Assembly: GCF_002153605.1 (NCBI RefSeq)
Contig: NZ_JOPG01000002.1
Coordinates: 1-60,037 of the forward strand
Origin: Acetobacter malorum
Lineage (GTDB): Bacteria; Pseudomonadota; Alphaproteobacteria; Acetobacterales; Acetobacteraceae
DNA: 60,037 nt
Reading direction: 5' to 3'
The notes beneath the pieces are model-generated. The model saw only the letters and a list, made by a program, of their open reading frames with translations. It searched no databases and was not told where the DNA came from. A program made the translations under genes and the position numbers. Every line of letters begins with the position of its first letter. Position 1 is the stretch's first letter. Shown here one piece after another: positions 26,923-36,842 of the stretch.

Positions 26923-28523
26923 GCCGCCCCCGTTGCACGCTTATGTAATTGAGTAATTGCAGAAAGCGACGAAAGAATTGCCCCTTCCTGCCAACACCCG
27001 ACATAAGATGCGTGCTCACCTGCCAGCACAATGCGGTTATCCATCGAAACCAGTGTTTTATAATGGGTCTTACGTGCCTGTTCAGACCACATACTGCAAC
27101 ATCCCAACGTCCAGGGCATACGGCTCCACGCAACACCTATCCCGTTGAGAAACTCACTGCGGTAGGATTTGGGATGAAAGACCGAGCCCTGCCGCAGTCC
27201 TTCTTCAACCCTTTGCTCTGGGGTCATGCCCGCAAAATCATAGGCTGCCGGCCCAAACATATAACCCGCCAGTAAAACTGCAGGGCCTTTTGAAAGGGCT
27301 CCATGACTTGGATAGGATATCTGACTGATAGGCTGATCAGTAAAACTGATACCGCCGTAAATCTGTTCATCCTCTTCCCAAAAGCGGCGCTTGAACTCAA
27401 AGGCAAGTTTGACAGATGACGCATAGGGTACCGCCGCTATAGCCGCTTTTAAAGGACCACTCACCTGAATATCGAGCTGGGACAGGACAGGCAGGGGAAT
27501 GGTACAGACACAATATTCTGCCGTAGCTTCCCGCAAGACATTCCCATTCTGGCTATCCTTATAAGCCACCCTCACCATACGCTCATCCTGATGAATAGCC
27601 GTGACGGCACACCCAAGAGTGATCAGGTCCTTCACTTTACTGGCAAAGCCTTTCCCAATCTGGTCCATTCCTCCTACGGGCTGGAACATGGTCGTCTGCA
27701 TATCAAGCGCCTCAGGAAAAGCCATCCAACGCCAGAGACCAGATTTCATTACCTCGGCTTGCGGAAAAGGTTTTGAATATGTCGGAGCGCCATCTGCTCC
27801 TGCCGATGGCATTTTATCGTAACCACGCCGCAGTGAAGAACGCGCCCCTGCCTCCCATGTGTTTTTATCACTCAATCCCGACCAGCCGCGCATGGTTGTA
27901 AGAACATGCTCCTGCTCTTCCCGCGTGATAATATCATCAAGTCTATGTTGATTGATGGCCTTGGAAAGCAATTCACCCGTATAGCCATTCAGGTCAGATG
28001 CAAATTCACGGTATCTGACAGGTTTACCGTCAAATGCTGAAGACGAATGAAGCCATGCATTATGATTAAGCTGGACAAATGGCTCCAATGCGATGCCAAA
28101 TTCACGACAGTAATGGAGCAGACCTTGATGATGATAAGGGATACGCCACGGACCAGGGTTAATATAATTCCCTTTTGAAAAAGAAACTTTTTGTGTTGCC
28201 CCACCCAGCTCCGTCAGAGTATCCCCCCCACGCAAAGTAATATTACGACCACCCGCACGCCCCTGAAACTCAAGAACCCTTACAGAATAACCGGCTTTCC
28301 GAAGCTCATAAGCTGCGAGCATACCAGAGAGCCCAGCCCCCAACACAAGAACCGTAGTCCCGGCTTTAGCTCCGGAAAGCTTTGGTGGCCCTTTAAAATC
28401 ACTTTTCATGGCATGACCCAAACTGGTCATAGCCTGATAAAGACCAGCACTTCCGGCCAGAATACCAACTCTGGTGAGAAACTGCCGGCGTGTCGGAGGC
28501 AAGATTCCGCAATTGATAGTCAT
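26919..28523 (-). CDS. Tat-exported FAD-dependent amine/amino-acid oxidoreductase (left copy)
   Basis: The 534-residue flavoprotein belongs to the flavin monoamine oxidase/L-amino-acid oxidase family. A twin-arginine signal is clear: PPTRRQFLTRVGILAGSAG with Arg12-Arg13. The FAD motif LGAGLSGMLAAYELRKAGY starts near residue 61, and the C-terminal flavin motif VLAGEHASYVGCWQEGAI is intact. Substrate is unknown; amines or L-amino acids fit the family. AAGGATAG precedes the ATG. It lies 69 bp downstream of the TonB receptor and overlaps the cytochrome. The codons are AT-richer than in the neighbouring genes and in the right copy. Confidence 0.88.
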   Translation of the reverse strand: MTINCGILPPTRRQFLTRVGILAGSAGLYQAMTSLGHAMKSDFKGPPKLSGAKAGTTVLVLGAGLSGMLAAYELRKAGYSVRVLEFQGRAGGRNITLRGGDTLTELGGATQKVSFSKGNYINPGPWRIPYHHQGLLHYCREFGIALEPFVQLNHNAWLHSSSAFDGKPVRYREFASDLNGYTGELLSKAINQHRLDDIITREEQEHVLTTMRGWSGLSDKNTWEAGARSSLRRGYDKMPSAGADGAPTYSKPFPQAEVMKSGLWRWMAFPEALDMQTTMFQPVGGMDQIGKGFASKVKDLITLGCAVTAIHQDERMVRVAYKDSQNGNVLREATAEYCVCTIPLPVLSQLDIQVSGPLKAAIAAVPYASSVKLAFEFKRRFWEEDEQIYGGISFTDQPISQISYPSHGALSKGPAVLLAGYMFGPAAYDFAGMTPEQRVEEGLRQGSVFHPKSYRSEFLNGIGVAWSRMPWTLGCCSMWSEQARKTHYKTLVSMDNRIVLAGEHASYVGCWQEGAILSSLSAITQLHKRATGAA

Positions 28524-28592
28524 GAACTATCCTTACATCAAAACAGAAAAACAGAAACTCTCATTATTTTTTACCGTTATTCTATTCCGTTT

Positions 28593-31235
28593 TCAGAATG
28601 TGACGTTCAACCGCCCGTAATAATATCCTCCGGTAATAGGAACCTGGAGCGAGAACTGGTCATAAATCTGGCTCCCATAAGCCTGATTCACGTGCGGAAT
28701 TCTGCGTGGACGAACATTGAAAATATTGTTTGCCCCAATAGCAAGATGAAAATTTTTATTGAAACGATAACCAACTTCCAGATCAGTCAGCCACCGGGGA
28801 GAATTTTTAAATTGAGCAAAGCAGGTATTGGAATAGCGGAGAGCCTGTCCATCTGCGGGACATGTCAGAGCACCATTTGTCCAGTCCTGATATTCCAGCA
28901 TATTTGTTGTTTCGCCATAACGGGTTTGGCGAATATTAATGTCCCATTTATCCACCGTGTAAAATGCATTGAGAATGATTTTGCTACGAGGATAGGCCGT
29001 CGTGATATAGCCAATATTTTGTGCGTTGAGAACTTCGTTCCCATTGGAATCCAAACCGTTATGGTGGAGGCGCGTCCGGTTAAGATCAAGCGCCATTGAC
29101 AAATTCAGAGTCCCATAACGCTCCATGTGAAAAGCATAATCTGCTTTAATATCTAAGCCCTGCGTCCGGGTACTCGCACCGTTGGTCAGATAGTAAGCGC
29201 TATCCTGAGAAGGATCAGACAAAGCTGGTCCGGCAAGCGTATACCCCATTGCCTGAATAGCGTTGACTGCTGCCTGACCATTGACCGTCCCGCCTCCTAC
29301 GATACGGTCACGCAGATTGATCTGATAAACATCGGCTTCAATATGAAAACCTTTTACTGGTTCAATAACAACGCCGCCACTCTCACTAACAGACTGCTCC
29401 GGCTTTAGCTTTGAAGCCCCTAAAGCGCGTGCTGCCTCCGATGACGCAGCAAGCATGCCAGAAGCGCTGGTAGGACCAACGTTCATTGCGCTGTAATGCT
29501 GCTCTGCAAGGGTGGGCGCACGAAAACCGGTGCTGATTGTTGCACGAAAAGCGAGCCATTTTGTCGCATCATAGCGGGTTGAGATTTTTCCCGTCTGGGT
29601 ATTGCCCACATCCGTATAATGTTCAAAACGACCAGCAAAATCCAGATCCCAGTTTTTCAAAGGATGGAAATCACCATCAATATAGGCCGCAAAAATATCA
29701 CGGTGCCAGTTCCCAGCACTCTGCGGGCCAAGACCGGCATACCCCTGCGTGCCGCCTAACTCATAGGAATTCGGGTTGCCCGCTATAATTTGATAGGTTT
29801 CAAGCCGGTGCTCTCCACCTATGGCCAGTGTCATCGGTACAGTGTGGGCAATATTAAAGCGATGACGGAAATCCAGATTATTGGTCCACTGGGCCATCCG
29901 GTAAGTTTCAGCCCGGGTAGACGTTGGTGACCAACCACAACCGTCAGTGGAATAATATGCGCTGGAAGGATTAGTAGAACATGTTGAGGCAAGCATCCCT
30001 GTATTGACGGTATTCTTGTTGCCAATTTTGGTTCCGTCAGCACCATAGGTTGAACTTGCGTCCCAATCCCAGTCTCCAAAAAGCCTGTTCCCTTTCAGGC
30101 CCATTGTGACGGCGTAATCGTTTTCTTCGTTAGTTTCTAAAGGAGAATAACCCCAGGGATAAATACTCGGCGCACTGCTGGGAATGCGATAGTTTTCGTA
30201 AGCCTCGCCATGCCGATGCATGTATGTCAGGTTACCGTAAAACTGAAGACGATCATCCACAATATCCTTGCCCCAATCCATCCCGAAATTTTCCCGGGTT
30301 TCTTCAGGCCGGCCAAGAATTTTGTTTGAATCAAGAGGAACTTTTACAGATCCGGTATAGTAACCGTTTGTAGAAGCACCTTCCGGCCAATATCCCAGAA
30401 GGCGGTGGTCCTTGGCACCTACAGTCATATGATCAGTATGATACATTTGCCCGCTGAGATGGAGAAAACCATTATTGCCCCATTTCAGACCGCCATCGGC
30501 ATTTAATTGGTACTGCCACCCATCCCCATTATACGCATTAGCGCCCGTTTGCGCGCTCATACTTACGCCATGATCTCTTTTTTTGGTGATAATATTGACC
30601 ACCCCGGCAATGGCGTCAGAGCCGTACATCGCGGCGGCTCCATCTTCCAGCACTTCAATATGATCAATCATATTGGCCGGGATACTATTAATATCGGCAC
30701 CTGTAGAACCAAACTGCGGGCCAGAATCCGCAACAATATTTGCAGTATTATGCCGCCGTTTACCATCAACCAGAACAAGAACTTCATTCGGCCCCAACCC
30801 ACGCATCTGAATGGAGGAGGTCAAGGCGGCGGAATCAGCTCCCATTGCAACAACGTTAATGGATGCATAAGTGCGCGTAAGCGCATCTGCGAGGTTCATT
30901 TGCCCTGATCGCGCCAAAGTAGCGGCAGAAACAACCGTAACGGGAGATGTGCTTTGACGCGCCTTGCGATTGGTCGAATGTGTTCCGGTTGTTACGTTAA
31001 TTGTTTCCGCTTCTCCCGCCATTATGGGACCCGTATCTTTATGGCGTACGGGCGCAACACGAGATGAAGAGGATTTTGCAGAACTTACTTTATTTTTTTG
31101 AGAATATTCCTGAGAAGCAGGACGTTTTTGCGTAGAAGTCTTATATTTTTCAGATGTTGCGGCCATTGCGGTAACATAAGGCGTTACGACACACAGCGTC
31201 GTCGTCATCAAGAAAATTTTGTTTCTTATCATCAT
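28593..31235 (-). CDS. TonB-dependent outer-membrane receptor
   Basis: The 880-residue protein has a signal peptide, a long Ser/Lys-rich linker (residues about 25-70), a plug domain (SPVTVVSAATLARSGQMNLADALTR to AAMYGSDAIAGVVNIITKK, residues about 95-215), and a large barrel ending in an aromatic residue (YYYGRLNVTF). Such receptors import scarce ligands with energy from TonB-ExbBD. It is the first gene of the operon with the amine oxidase and cytochrome, so its ligand may be the oxidase substrate or a related compound. GAGG lies 5 nt before the ATG. Like its neighbour it is AT-rich. Confidence 0.93.
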   Translation of the reverse strand: MMIRNKIFLMTTTLCVVTPYVTAMAATSEKYKTSTQKRPASQEYSQKNKVSSAKSSSSRVAPVRHKDTGPIMAGEAETINVTTGTHSTNRKARQSTSPVTVVSAATLARSGQMNLADALTRTYASINVVAMGADSAALTSSIQMRGLGPNEVLVLVDGKRRHNTANIVADSGPQFGSTGADINSIPANMIDHIEVLEDGAAAMYGSDAIAGVVNIITKKRDHGVSMSAQTGANAYNGDGWQYQLNADGGLKWGNNGFLHLSGQMYHTDHMTVGAKDHRLLGYWPEGASTNGYYTGSVKVPLDSNKILGRPEETRENFGMDWGKDIVDDRLQFYGNLTYMHRHGEAYENYRIPSSAPSIYPWGYSPLETNEENDYAVTMGLKGNRLFGDWDWDASSTYGADGTKIGNKNTVNTGMLASTCSTNPSSAYYSTDGCGWSPTSTRAETYRMAQWTNNLDFRHRFNIAHTVPMTLAIGGEHRLETYQIIAGNPNSYELGGTQGYAGLGPQSAGNWHRDIFAAYIDGDFHPLKNWDLDFAGRFEHYTDVGNTQTGKISTRYDATKWLAFRATISTGFRAPTLAEQHYSAMNVGPTSASGMLAASSEAARALGASKLKPEQSVSESGGVVIEPVKGFHIEADVYQINLRDRIVGGGTVNGQAAVNAIQAMGYTLAGPALSDPSQDSAYYLTNGASTRTQGLDIKADYAFHMERYGTLNLSMALDLNRTRLHHNGLDSNGNEVLNAQNIGYITTAYPRSKIILNAFYTVDKWDINIRQTRYGETTNMLEYQDWTNGALTCPADGQALRYSNTCFAQFKNSPRWLTDLEVGYRFNKNFHLAIGANNIFNVRPRRIPHVNQAYGSQIYDQFSLQVPITGGYYYGRLNVTF

Positions 31236-31607
31236 GCCTCACCCGATACTTTCTGAAAAAGTACTTTAGGACACCACGACCCAAGTCATTTCCGCAGTAT
31301 GATCAGGCGCTCAGGAAACTGCCATCAATATGAATCGATTCCGGAATGTTTTGGTGGGATAGTTGCTGTATTGCAACATTCTGTACGCATCCAGCCGATG
31401 ACGCCCTTCAAGAGTAAGAGCCACCGTCACCCTCCTCTCCATGTAACCAATGAAGATGGGAGCTCAGTGCGAACACCTTATGACCAGCGGTATTATATAC
31501 CCCCATTTTATGTCGCCACTCGACCTCAGCCATACCCGAACCGTACACCAGTCTGAACGTTTCTGGTTTATGCTTTGTCTCTGCCCCTTTTCCCCGGAAG
31601 GACCACC
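31236..31607. promoter_or_regulatory. Divergent control region between TonB receptor and phosphoketolase
   Basis: These 372 bp hold no supported gene. Near 31344-31381 there are nested inverted repeats: GAATGTT (31344-31350) with AACATTC (31375-31381), and GTTGC (31362-31366) with GCAAC (31373-31377). ATTCCGGAAT (31339-31348) is a perfect 10-bp palindrome. No convincing -35/-10 pair stands out on either strand. Confidence 0.5.
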
Positions 31608-33986
31608 ATGACCAGCACCGCCCCAAACCCCGGCCCGCTTTCAGCCGAAGAGCTGGATCTGTTCAATAAATGGTGGCACGCCGCCAATTACCTTTCCATT
31701 GGCCAGATTTATCTGTTGCGTAATGCGCTACTGCGGGAACCGCTCAAGCTGGAGCACATCAAAAAGCGCCTTCTGGGCCATTGGGGCACCACGCCGGGAC
31801 TGAATTTTATCTGGCTGCACCTCAACCGTATTATTCGGGCACAGGGGCGAGATATTCTGTTTGTCGCCGGTCCCGGCCACGGGGCACCGGGGCTGATTGC
31901 CTCCACATGGATGGAAGGCACCTACACGGAATACTTCCCGGATGTGACGCAGGATGAAGAAGGCATGACGCGCCTCTTCCGCCAGTTCTCCTTCCCCGGT
32001 GGCATCCCCAGCCATGCGGCTGCCACCACACCGGGCTCCATTCATGAAGGGGGTGAACTGGGCTATTCCCTCTCGCATGCCTTTGGTGCGGTGTTTGACC
32101 ACCCGGACCTTGTCGTGGCCTGCGTGGTGGGCGATGGCGAGGCAGAAACCGGGCCACTCGCCACCTCATGGCATTCCAATAAGTTTCTCGACCCCAAAAC
32201 AGACGGGGCCGTGCTCCCCATCCTGCATCTGAATGGCTACAAGATTGCCAACCCCACCATTCTGGCACGCATCCCCAAGCATGAGCTACGTGATTTCCTG
32301 AAAGGCTGTGGCTACGAGCCTATTTTTGTGGAGGGGCATGATCCGGCCCCCATGCATCAGGCTATGGCAAAAGCCATGGATGAGGCCTTTGCCCGCATTA
32401 CTGACATTCAGACTGCTGCCCGTAACGGCAAGGGTGACACCCCGCGCCCCACCTGGCCCATGATTGTCCTGCGCAGCCCCAAAGGCTGGACCGGCCCCAA
32501 AACGGTGGATGGTCTGCGCACGGAAGGATTCTGGCGGGCGCATCAGGTGCCGGTCGATCATATGGAAAAACCCGGCCACCTCGCTATTCTTGAAGAATGG
32601 ATGAAGTCCTACAGGCCGGAAGAGCTTTTTGATGAAAATGGCAGTCTGAAAGCCGAGATTGCTGCCCTTACCCCGCCTTCTGACAAACGCATGAGCGCCA
32701 GTCCTTACGCCAATGGCGGCGCGCTGCTCCGCCCCCTCCGCCTGCCGGACTTCCGCACCCATGCTGTTGCCATAACAGCCCCCGGCAAGACCGTGGCGGA
32801 ATCCACCCGTGTTCTGGGTGAGTGGCTGAAAGATGTTATGGCGGCCAATCTGGACAAACGGAATTTCCGTGTGCTGGCCCCGGATGAAAACAATTCCAAC
32901 CGCCTGAATGCCGTTCTGGATGTTACCAACCGCGCCTGGAACGCGGAGACAGAACCGTATGATGATCATCTGGCTAAAGACGGCCATGTCATGGAAATCC
33001 TTAGCGAACACACCTGTCAGGGCTGGCTGGAAGGTTATCTGCTGACAGGCCGCCACGGCTTTCTGTCCTGCTATGAGGCCTTCATCCATATTATTGATTC
33101 CATGGTGAACCAGCACGCCAAGTGGCTGAAAACCTCGCGGGAAACCGACTGGCGGCGGCCCATTGCGTCCCTGAACTATCTGCTCACGTCCCATGTCTGG
33201 CGGCAGGACCATAACGGGTTCAGCCATCAGGACCCCGGCTTCCTGAACCATATGGTCAACAAAAAAGCAGAGACCGTGCGCATCTACCTGCCGCCGGATG
33301 CCAATACGCTGCTTTGCGTGGCCGACCACTGCCTGCGCAGCCGGGACCGCATCAATGTGATTGTCGCGGGCAAGCAGCCGGAATTGCAGTGGCTCAGCAT
33401 GGATGACGCCATCACCCACTGCCAGCAGGGCATTGGCATGTGGGAATGGGCCAGTAATGACAAAGGGAGCGAGCCGGACGTCGTTATCGCCAGCGCAGGC
33501 GATGTGCCGACGCTGGAAGCCCTCGCCGCTGTCAGCCTGCTAAATGAATACCTGCCTGATGTAAAAATCCGTTTTGTAAACGTGGTGGATCTGATGACGC
33601 TGCAAACACCGGAGCAGCACCCGCACGGCCTGCCGGATGAGACGTTCGATGCGCTCTTCACACCAGATAAGCCGGTAATTTTTGCTTTCCATGGTTACCC
33701 GGCACTGGTGCATCAGCTCATCTACAAACGGAAAAACGCCCCCAATTTCCACGTGCATGGTTTCCGGGAGGAAGGCACCACCACAACCCCGTTTGATATG
33801 ACCGTGCGCAACCATCTGGACCGTTTCCATTTGGTGGCCAACGTCATCCGGCGGGTACCCCGGCTGGCCAGTCAGGCGGCCTATACGCATCAGGCCGTGC
33901 GCGACAAACTGGCAGAACACGAACGGTATGTGTGTGAGTATGGGGAGGACATGCCCGAAATCCGGAACTGGACCTGGCCTCAGTAA
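31608..33986 (+). CDS. xpk: Phosphoketolase (xylulose-5-phosphate/fructose-6-phosphate)
   Basis: The thiamine-diphosphate enzyme cleaves xylulose-5-P or fructose-6-P with phosphate to acetyl-P plus a triose or tetrose phosphate. The 792-residue protein has the family blocks [35 protein letters not shown] near residue 89, [28 protein letters not shown] near residue 157 (the GDG-x-AE thiamine motif) and DENNSNRL. I chose ATG 31608 because GGAAGGA lies just upstream; an earlier TTG-type start adds 11 residues. In acetic acid bacteria the acetyl-P can yield ATP and acetate. It stands alone between the two amine-oxidase modules. Confidence 0.96.
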   Translation: MTSTAPNPGPLSAEELDLFNKWWHAANYLSIGQIYLLRNALLREPLKLEHIKKRLLGHWGTTPGLNFIWLHLNRIIRAQGRDILFVAGPGHGAPGLIASTWMEGTYTEYFPDVTQDEEGMTRLFRQFSFPGGIPSHAAATTPGSIHEGGELGYSLSHAFGAVFDHPDLVVACVVGDGEAETGPLATSWHSNKFLDPKTDGAVLPILHLNGYKIANPTILARIPKHELRDFLKGCGYEPIFVEGHDPAPMHQAMAKAMDEAFARITDIQTAARNGKGDTPRPTWPMIVLRSPKGWTGPKTVDGLRTEGFWRAHQVPVDHMEKPGHLAILEEWMKSYRPEELFDENGSLKAEIAALTPPSDKRMSASPYANGGALLRPLRLPDFRTHAVAITAPGKTVAESTRVLGEWLKDVMAANLDKRNFRVLAPDENNSNRLNAVLDVTNRAWNAETEPYDDHLAKDGHVMEILSEHTCQGWLEGYLLTGRHGFLSCYEAFIHIIDSMVNQHAKWLKTSRETDWRRPIASLNYLLTSHVWRQDHNGFSHQDPGFLNHMVNKKAETVRIYLPPDANTLLCVADHCLRSRDRINVIVAGKQPELQWLSMDDAITHCQQGIGMWEWASNDKGSEPDVVIASAGDVPTLEALAAVSLLNEYLPDVKIRFVNVVDLMTLQTPEQHPHGLPDETFDALFTPDKPVIFAFHGYPALVHQLIYKRKNAPNFHVHGFREEGTTTTPFDMTVRNHLDRFHLVANVIRRVPRLASQAAYTHQAVRDKLAEHERYVCEYGEDMPEIRNWTWPQ

Positions 33987-34160
33987 ATATCCCTGCGCAC
34001 TATTTTGCACGATTTGGCGCATCTGAGATGTTGTCATGCCGTAACAGATGTCTTAGCATTACGATACACAAACGATCTGATTCCGTCATGATCGGTTGTG
34101 AGGAAATGCCGGTCATTCCATGCGGCCTGACTATTCTTGACATCATCTCGGGATTACCTG

Positions 34161-35762
34161 ATGCCACACGCCCATCCGCCCACCGCACCGACGCGCCGGC
34201 AGCTTCTGACCCGCATCGGCACTCTGGCTGGCAGCGCCGCGCTGTATCAGGCCATGACAACTCTGGGCCACGCTATGGGCACAGATTTCCGTGGGCCACC
34301 CCAGCTCTCCGGTGCCAAACCCGGCACCCGCGTGCTGGTGCTGGGTGCTGGTCTGGCCGGGATGCTCTCGGCTTATGAACTGCGGAAAGCCGGCTACAAG
34401 GTCCAGATTCTGGAATTCCAGAGCCGCAGCGGCGGACGCAATATCAGCCTGCGGGGCGGTGACACCGTAAAGGAACTGGGCGGTGCGACCCAGAAAGTTG
34501 GTTTTGCGGCCGGCAACTATATCAACCCCGGCCCGTGGCGTATCCCGTACCATCATCAGGGACTACTGCATTATTGCCGTGAATTTGGCGTACAGCTCGA
34601 ACCCTTTATTGAGCTGAACCATAACAGCTGGCTGCACTCCACAGGAGCCTTTGGCGGCAAGGCCGTACGCTATCGGGAACTGGCCTCTGACTTCAACGGC
34701 TTTACAGCAGAACTGCTGGCCAAAGCCATTGACCAGCACAAGCTGGATGAGCTGGTCCCGGAAGAGGAACGCGCTCATCTCCGTGAGGCCATGCACTCCT
34801 GGGGCGCCCTGAACAAGGATATGGCCTACACCAAAGGCAACACCAGCTCTTTGCGCCGGGGTTTTGAAAAACCGCAGGGCGGCGGGATTGATGGCGCGCC
34901 CGTCCCCTCCGATCTGTTCGCCCGTAAGGATGTCATGCAGTCGGGCCTGTGGAACTGGATGGCCTTTCACGAACGGCTGGACATGCAGACCACGATGTTC
35001 CAGCCCGTTGGCGGGATGGATCAGATCGGCAAGGGCTTCACCCGTCAGGTGAAAGACCTCATCACACTGAACTGCAAGGTCTCCTCCATCCATCAGGATG
35101 ACCGCGGCGTGACTGTCACCTACACAGACACAGCCCATGGCGATGCCGTGCGGCAGGCACAGGCAGACTATTGTGTCTGCACCATTCCGCTCTCCGTGCT
35201 GTCGCAGCTGGATGTGCAGGTCACAGCCGGGATGAAGGCCGCTATTGCCGCCGTGCCTTATGCCTCATCCGTCAAAATGGGGATGGAGTTCAAGCGCCGC
35301 TTCTGGGAGGAAGATGACCAGATTTACGGCGGCATCAGCTTTACCGACCAGCAGATCAGTCAGATTTCCTACCCCAGCAACGGCATTTTCTCAAAAGGGC
35401 CTGCGGTCTTGCTGGGCGGCTACATGTTCGGTCCCGCCGCTTATGACTTTGCGGGGATGACACCGGAAGAGCGTATTCAACGAGCTCTGGATCAGGGCAT
35501 GGCCATTCATCCTCAATACCGCAAAGAGTTTTCAAACGGCGTTAGTTTTGCATGGAGCCGTGTGCCGTGGACACTCGGTTGCTGCTCCATGTGGACGGAA
35601 GAAGCCCGGAAAACCCATTACAAAACGCTGTGTGCCGTGGACAACCGCCTCGTTCTGGCCGGAGAACACGCCTCTTACGTCGGCTGCTGGCAGGAGGGGG
35701 CCATTCTCTCAGCACTTGATGCCGTGACCCGTCTGCACAAACGCGCGCTGGGAGCAGCATGA
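34161..35762 (+). CDS. Tat-exported FAD-dependent amine/amino-acid oxidoreductase (right copy)
   Basis: This 533-residue flavoprotein is closely similar to the left copy along its whole length. It has a Tat signal (APTRRQLLTRIGTLAGSA, Arg12-Arg13), the FAD motif LGAGLAGMLSAYELRKAGY from residue 61, and the block GPWRIPYHHQGLLHYCREFG shared by both. The C-terminal VLAGEHASYVGCWQEGAI is also identical in both. I chose ATG 34161; a TTG at 34137 would only add eight residues before the Tat signal. The stop overlaps the cytochrome ATG. Its composition is GC-rich like the host, unlike the left copy. Substrate unknown. Confidence 0.9.
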   Translation: MPHAHPPTAPTRRQLLTRIGTLAGSAALYQAMTTLGHAMGTDFRGPPQLSGAKPGTRVLVLGAGLAGMLSAYELRKAGYKVQILEFQSRSGGRNISLRGGDTVKELGGATQKVGFAAGNYINPGPWRIPYHHQGLLHYCREFGVQLEPFIELNHNSWLHSTGAFGGKAVRYRELASDFNGFTAELLAKAIDQHKLDELVPEEERAHLREAMHSWGALNKDMAYTKGNTSSLRRGFEKPQGGGIDGAPVPSDLFARKDVMQSGLWNWMAFHERLDMQTTMFQPVGGMDQIGKGFTRQVKDLITLNCKVSSIHQDDRGVTVTYTDTAHGDAVRQAQADYCVCTIPLSVLSQLDVQVTAGMKAAIAAVPYASSVKMGMEFKRRFWEEDDQIYGGISFTDQQISQISYPSNGIFSKGPAVLLGGYMFGPAAYDFAGMTPEERIQRALDQGMAIHPQYRKEFSNGVSFAWSRVPWTLGCCSMWTEEARKTHYKTLCAVDNRLVLAGEHASYVGCWQEGAILSALDAVTRLHKRALGAA

Positions 35763-36196
35763 TGCAGAAACTTCTTCTTGTGACATCTCTTTTTATCACC
35801 GCTGGCCTTGTCACCCCCGGCCTTGCCCCGAGCGCTGCCCATGCGGACAGCGCCAGTGCTGTGGCCGGTAAAATGCAGGTCCTCCCCGATGGTGAAGCCA
35901 TTTATCGTCACGTCTGCCAGAGCTGCCACATGCCAGACGGCAAAGGCGCTGTGGGAGCCGGGGCGCAGTTCCCCGCTCTGGCCGGCAACCCCAAACTGAA
36001 AAGTGCGGAGTATCCGGCCTATGTGGTGCTGAACGGCTTTGGCGGCATGCCCTGGTTTGCCGGACTACTGAATGACCAGCAGGTCGCTAATGTCGTCAAT
36101 TACGTTCGCACACATTTCGGGAACCATTATACTGATGCCCTGAAACCGGAAGACGTTTCTGAAATGCGTCCCCACCTGTCAGTAGAGGAAGAATAA
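35759..36196 (+). CDS. Secreted c-type cytochrome paired with the right amine oxidase
   Basis: The 145-residue product has a signal peptide ending near SAAHA and one haem site, VCQSCHMPDGKG (Cys53, Cys56, His57). GGMPWFAG probably supplies the methionine ligand. The mature parts of this and the left cytochrome match almost throughout, including the end NYVRTHFGNHYTDA. It should take electrons from the flavoprotein in the periplasm. Its ATG overlaps the flavoprotein stop, and the RidA gene starts with GTG one base past its stop, so three genes form a tight unit. Confidence 0.92.
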   Translation: MMQKLLLVTSLFITAGLVTPGLAPSAAHADSASAVAGKMQVLPDGEAIYRHVCQSCHMPDGKGAVGAGAQFPALAGNPKLKSAEYPAYVVLNGFGGMPWFAGLLNDQQVANVVNYVRTHFGNHYTDALKPEDVSEMRPHLSVEEE

Positions 36197-36197
36197 C

Positions 36198-36707
36198 GTG
36201 CGCCTTTTTAAAAGCCTGATCCCCGCCGCAGCCCTGACGGCTCTGGCTGCTTTCCCTGCTCTGGCGCATGCTGAAGGCGGCGTGATCCGTCATGGCGATG
36301 GCAAGTTCCCCATCTCCACCGCTGTGGAAGTCCCCGCCGGGGCCACCACCATTTATCTGAGCGGCATGGGCGCTCCGGTGCAGGACAAAACTGCACCACC
36401 CAAAAGCCTTGAAGCCTATGGCGACACTCGCACCCAGACCCTCGCCTCGCTCCAGCGCATTGAAGGCGAACTGAAAAAGCTGAACCTGACCATGGGTGAT
36501 GTTGTGCAGATGCACATCTATATGGTGGCGGACCCGCGCACAAAGCAGCTGGATTTTGATGGCATGATGAAAGCCTACACCCAGTATTTCGGTACGGAAA
36601 AGCAGCCCAACCTGCCGGTGCGTTCTGCCTTTGCCGTGACACAGCTCGCCAACCCCGGCTGGCTGATTGAAATTGAGGTCACGGCTGTTCGGACGCCTAA
36701 AAAATAA
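36198..36707 (+). CDS. RidA-family imine/enamine deaminase with a signal peptide
   Basis: RidA proteins hydrolyse reactive enamines and imines to ketones and ammonia, normally in the cytoplasm. This 169-residue protein has an N-terminal signal peptide (LIPAAALTALAAFPALAHA), so it should act in the periplasm. The RidA core follows: TIYLSGMGAPV, RTQTLASLQRIEGELKKLNLTMGDVVQMHIYM and NLPVRSAFAVTQLA, with Arg142 in the position of the carboxylate-binding arginine and IEIE (157-160) in place. It starts at GTG with GAGGAA upstream, one base after the cytochrome stop. That fits removal of the imine made by the amine oxidase. Confidence 0.9.
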   Translation: MRLFKSLIPAAALTALAAFPALAHAEGGVIRHGDGKFPISTAVEVPAGATTIYLSGMGAPVQDKTAPPKSLEAYGDTRTQTLASLQRIEGELKKLNLTMGDVVQMHIYMVADPRTKQLDFDGMMKAYTQYFGTEKQPNLPVRSAFAVTQLANPGWLIEIEVTAVRTPKK

Positions 36708-36730
36708 GGCTTATTGCCGGGCAACGAATT

Positions 36731-36779
36731 CCCCAGTCCATCGCTTTTCCAGCAAAAAGACAAGCGGTGGATCCGGGGA
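36731..36779. repeat. Long imperfect hairpin downstream of ridA
   Basis: TCCATCGCTT pairs with AAGCGGTGGA (10 bp, one G-U) around an 11-nt loop, and outer CCCC/GGGG extends the stem with a short internal loop. There is no T tract, so it is not a standard terminator; it may protect the mRNA 3' end. Confidence 0.5.
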
Positions 36780-36842
36780 AACAGCATCCCGCCTCACACA
36801 TTTGTAAGTCTTATCGTACACGGCCATCTAAAGGCGCACGGG

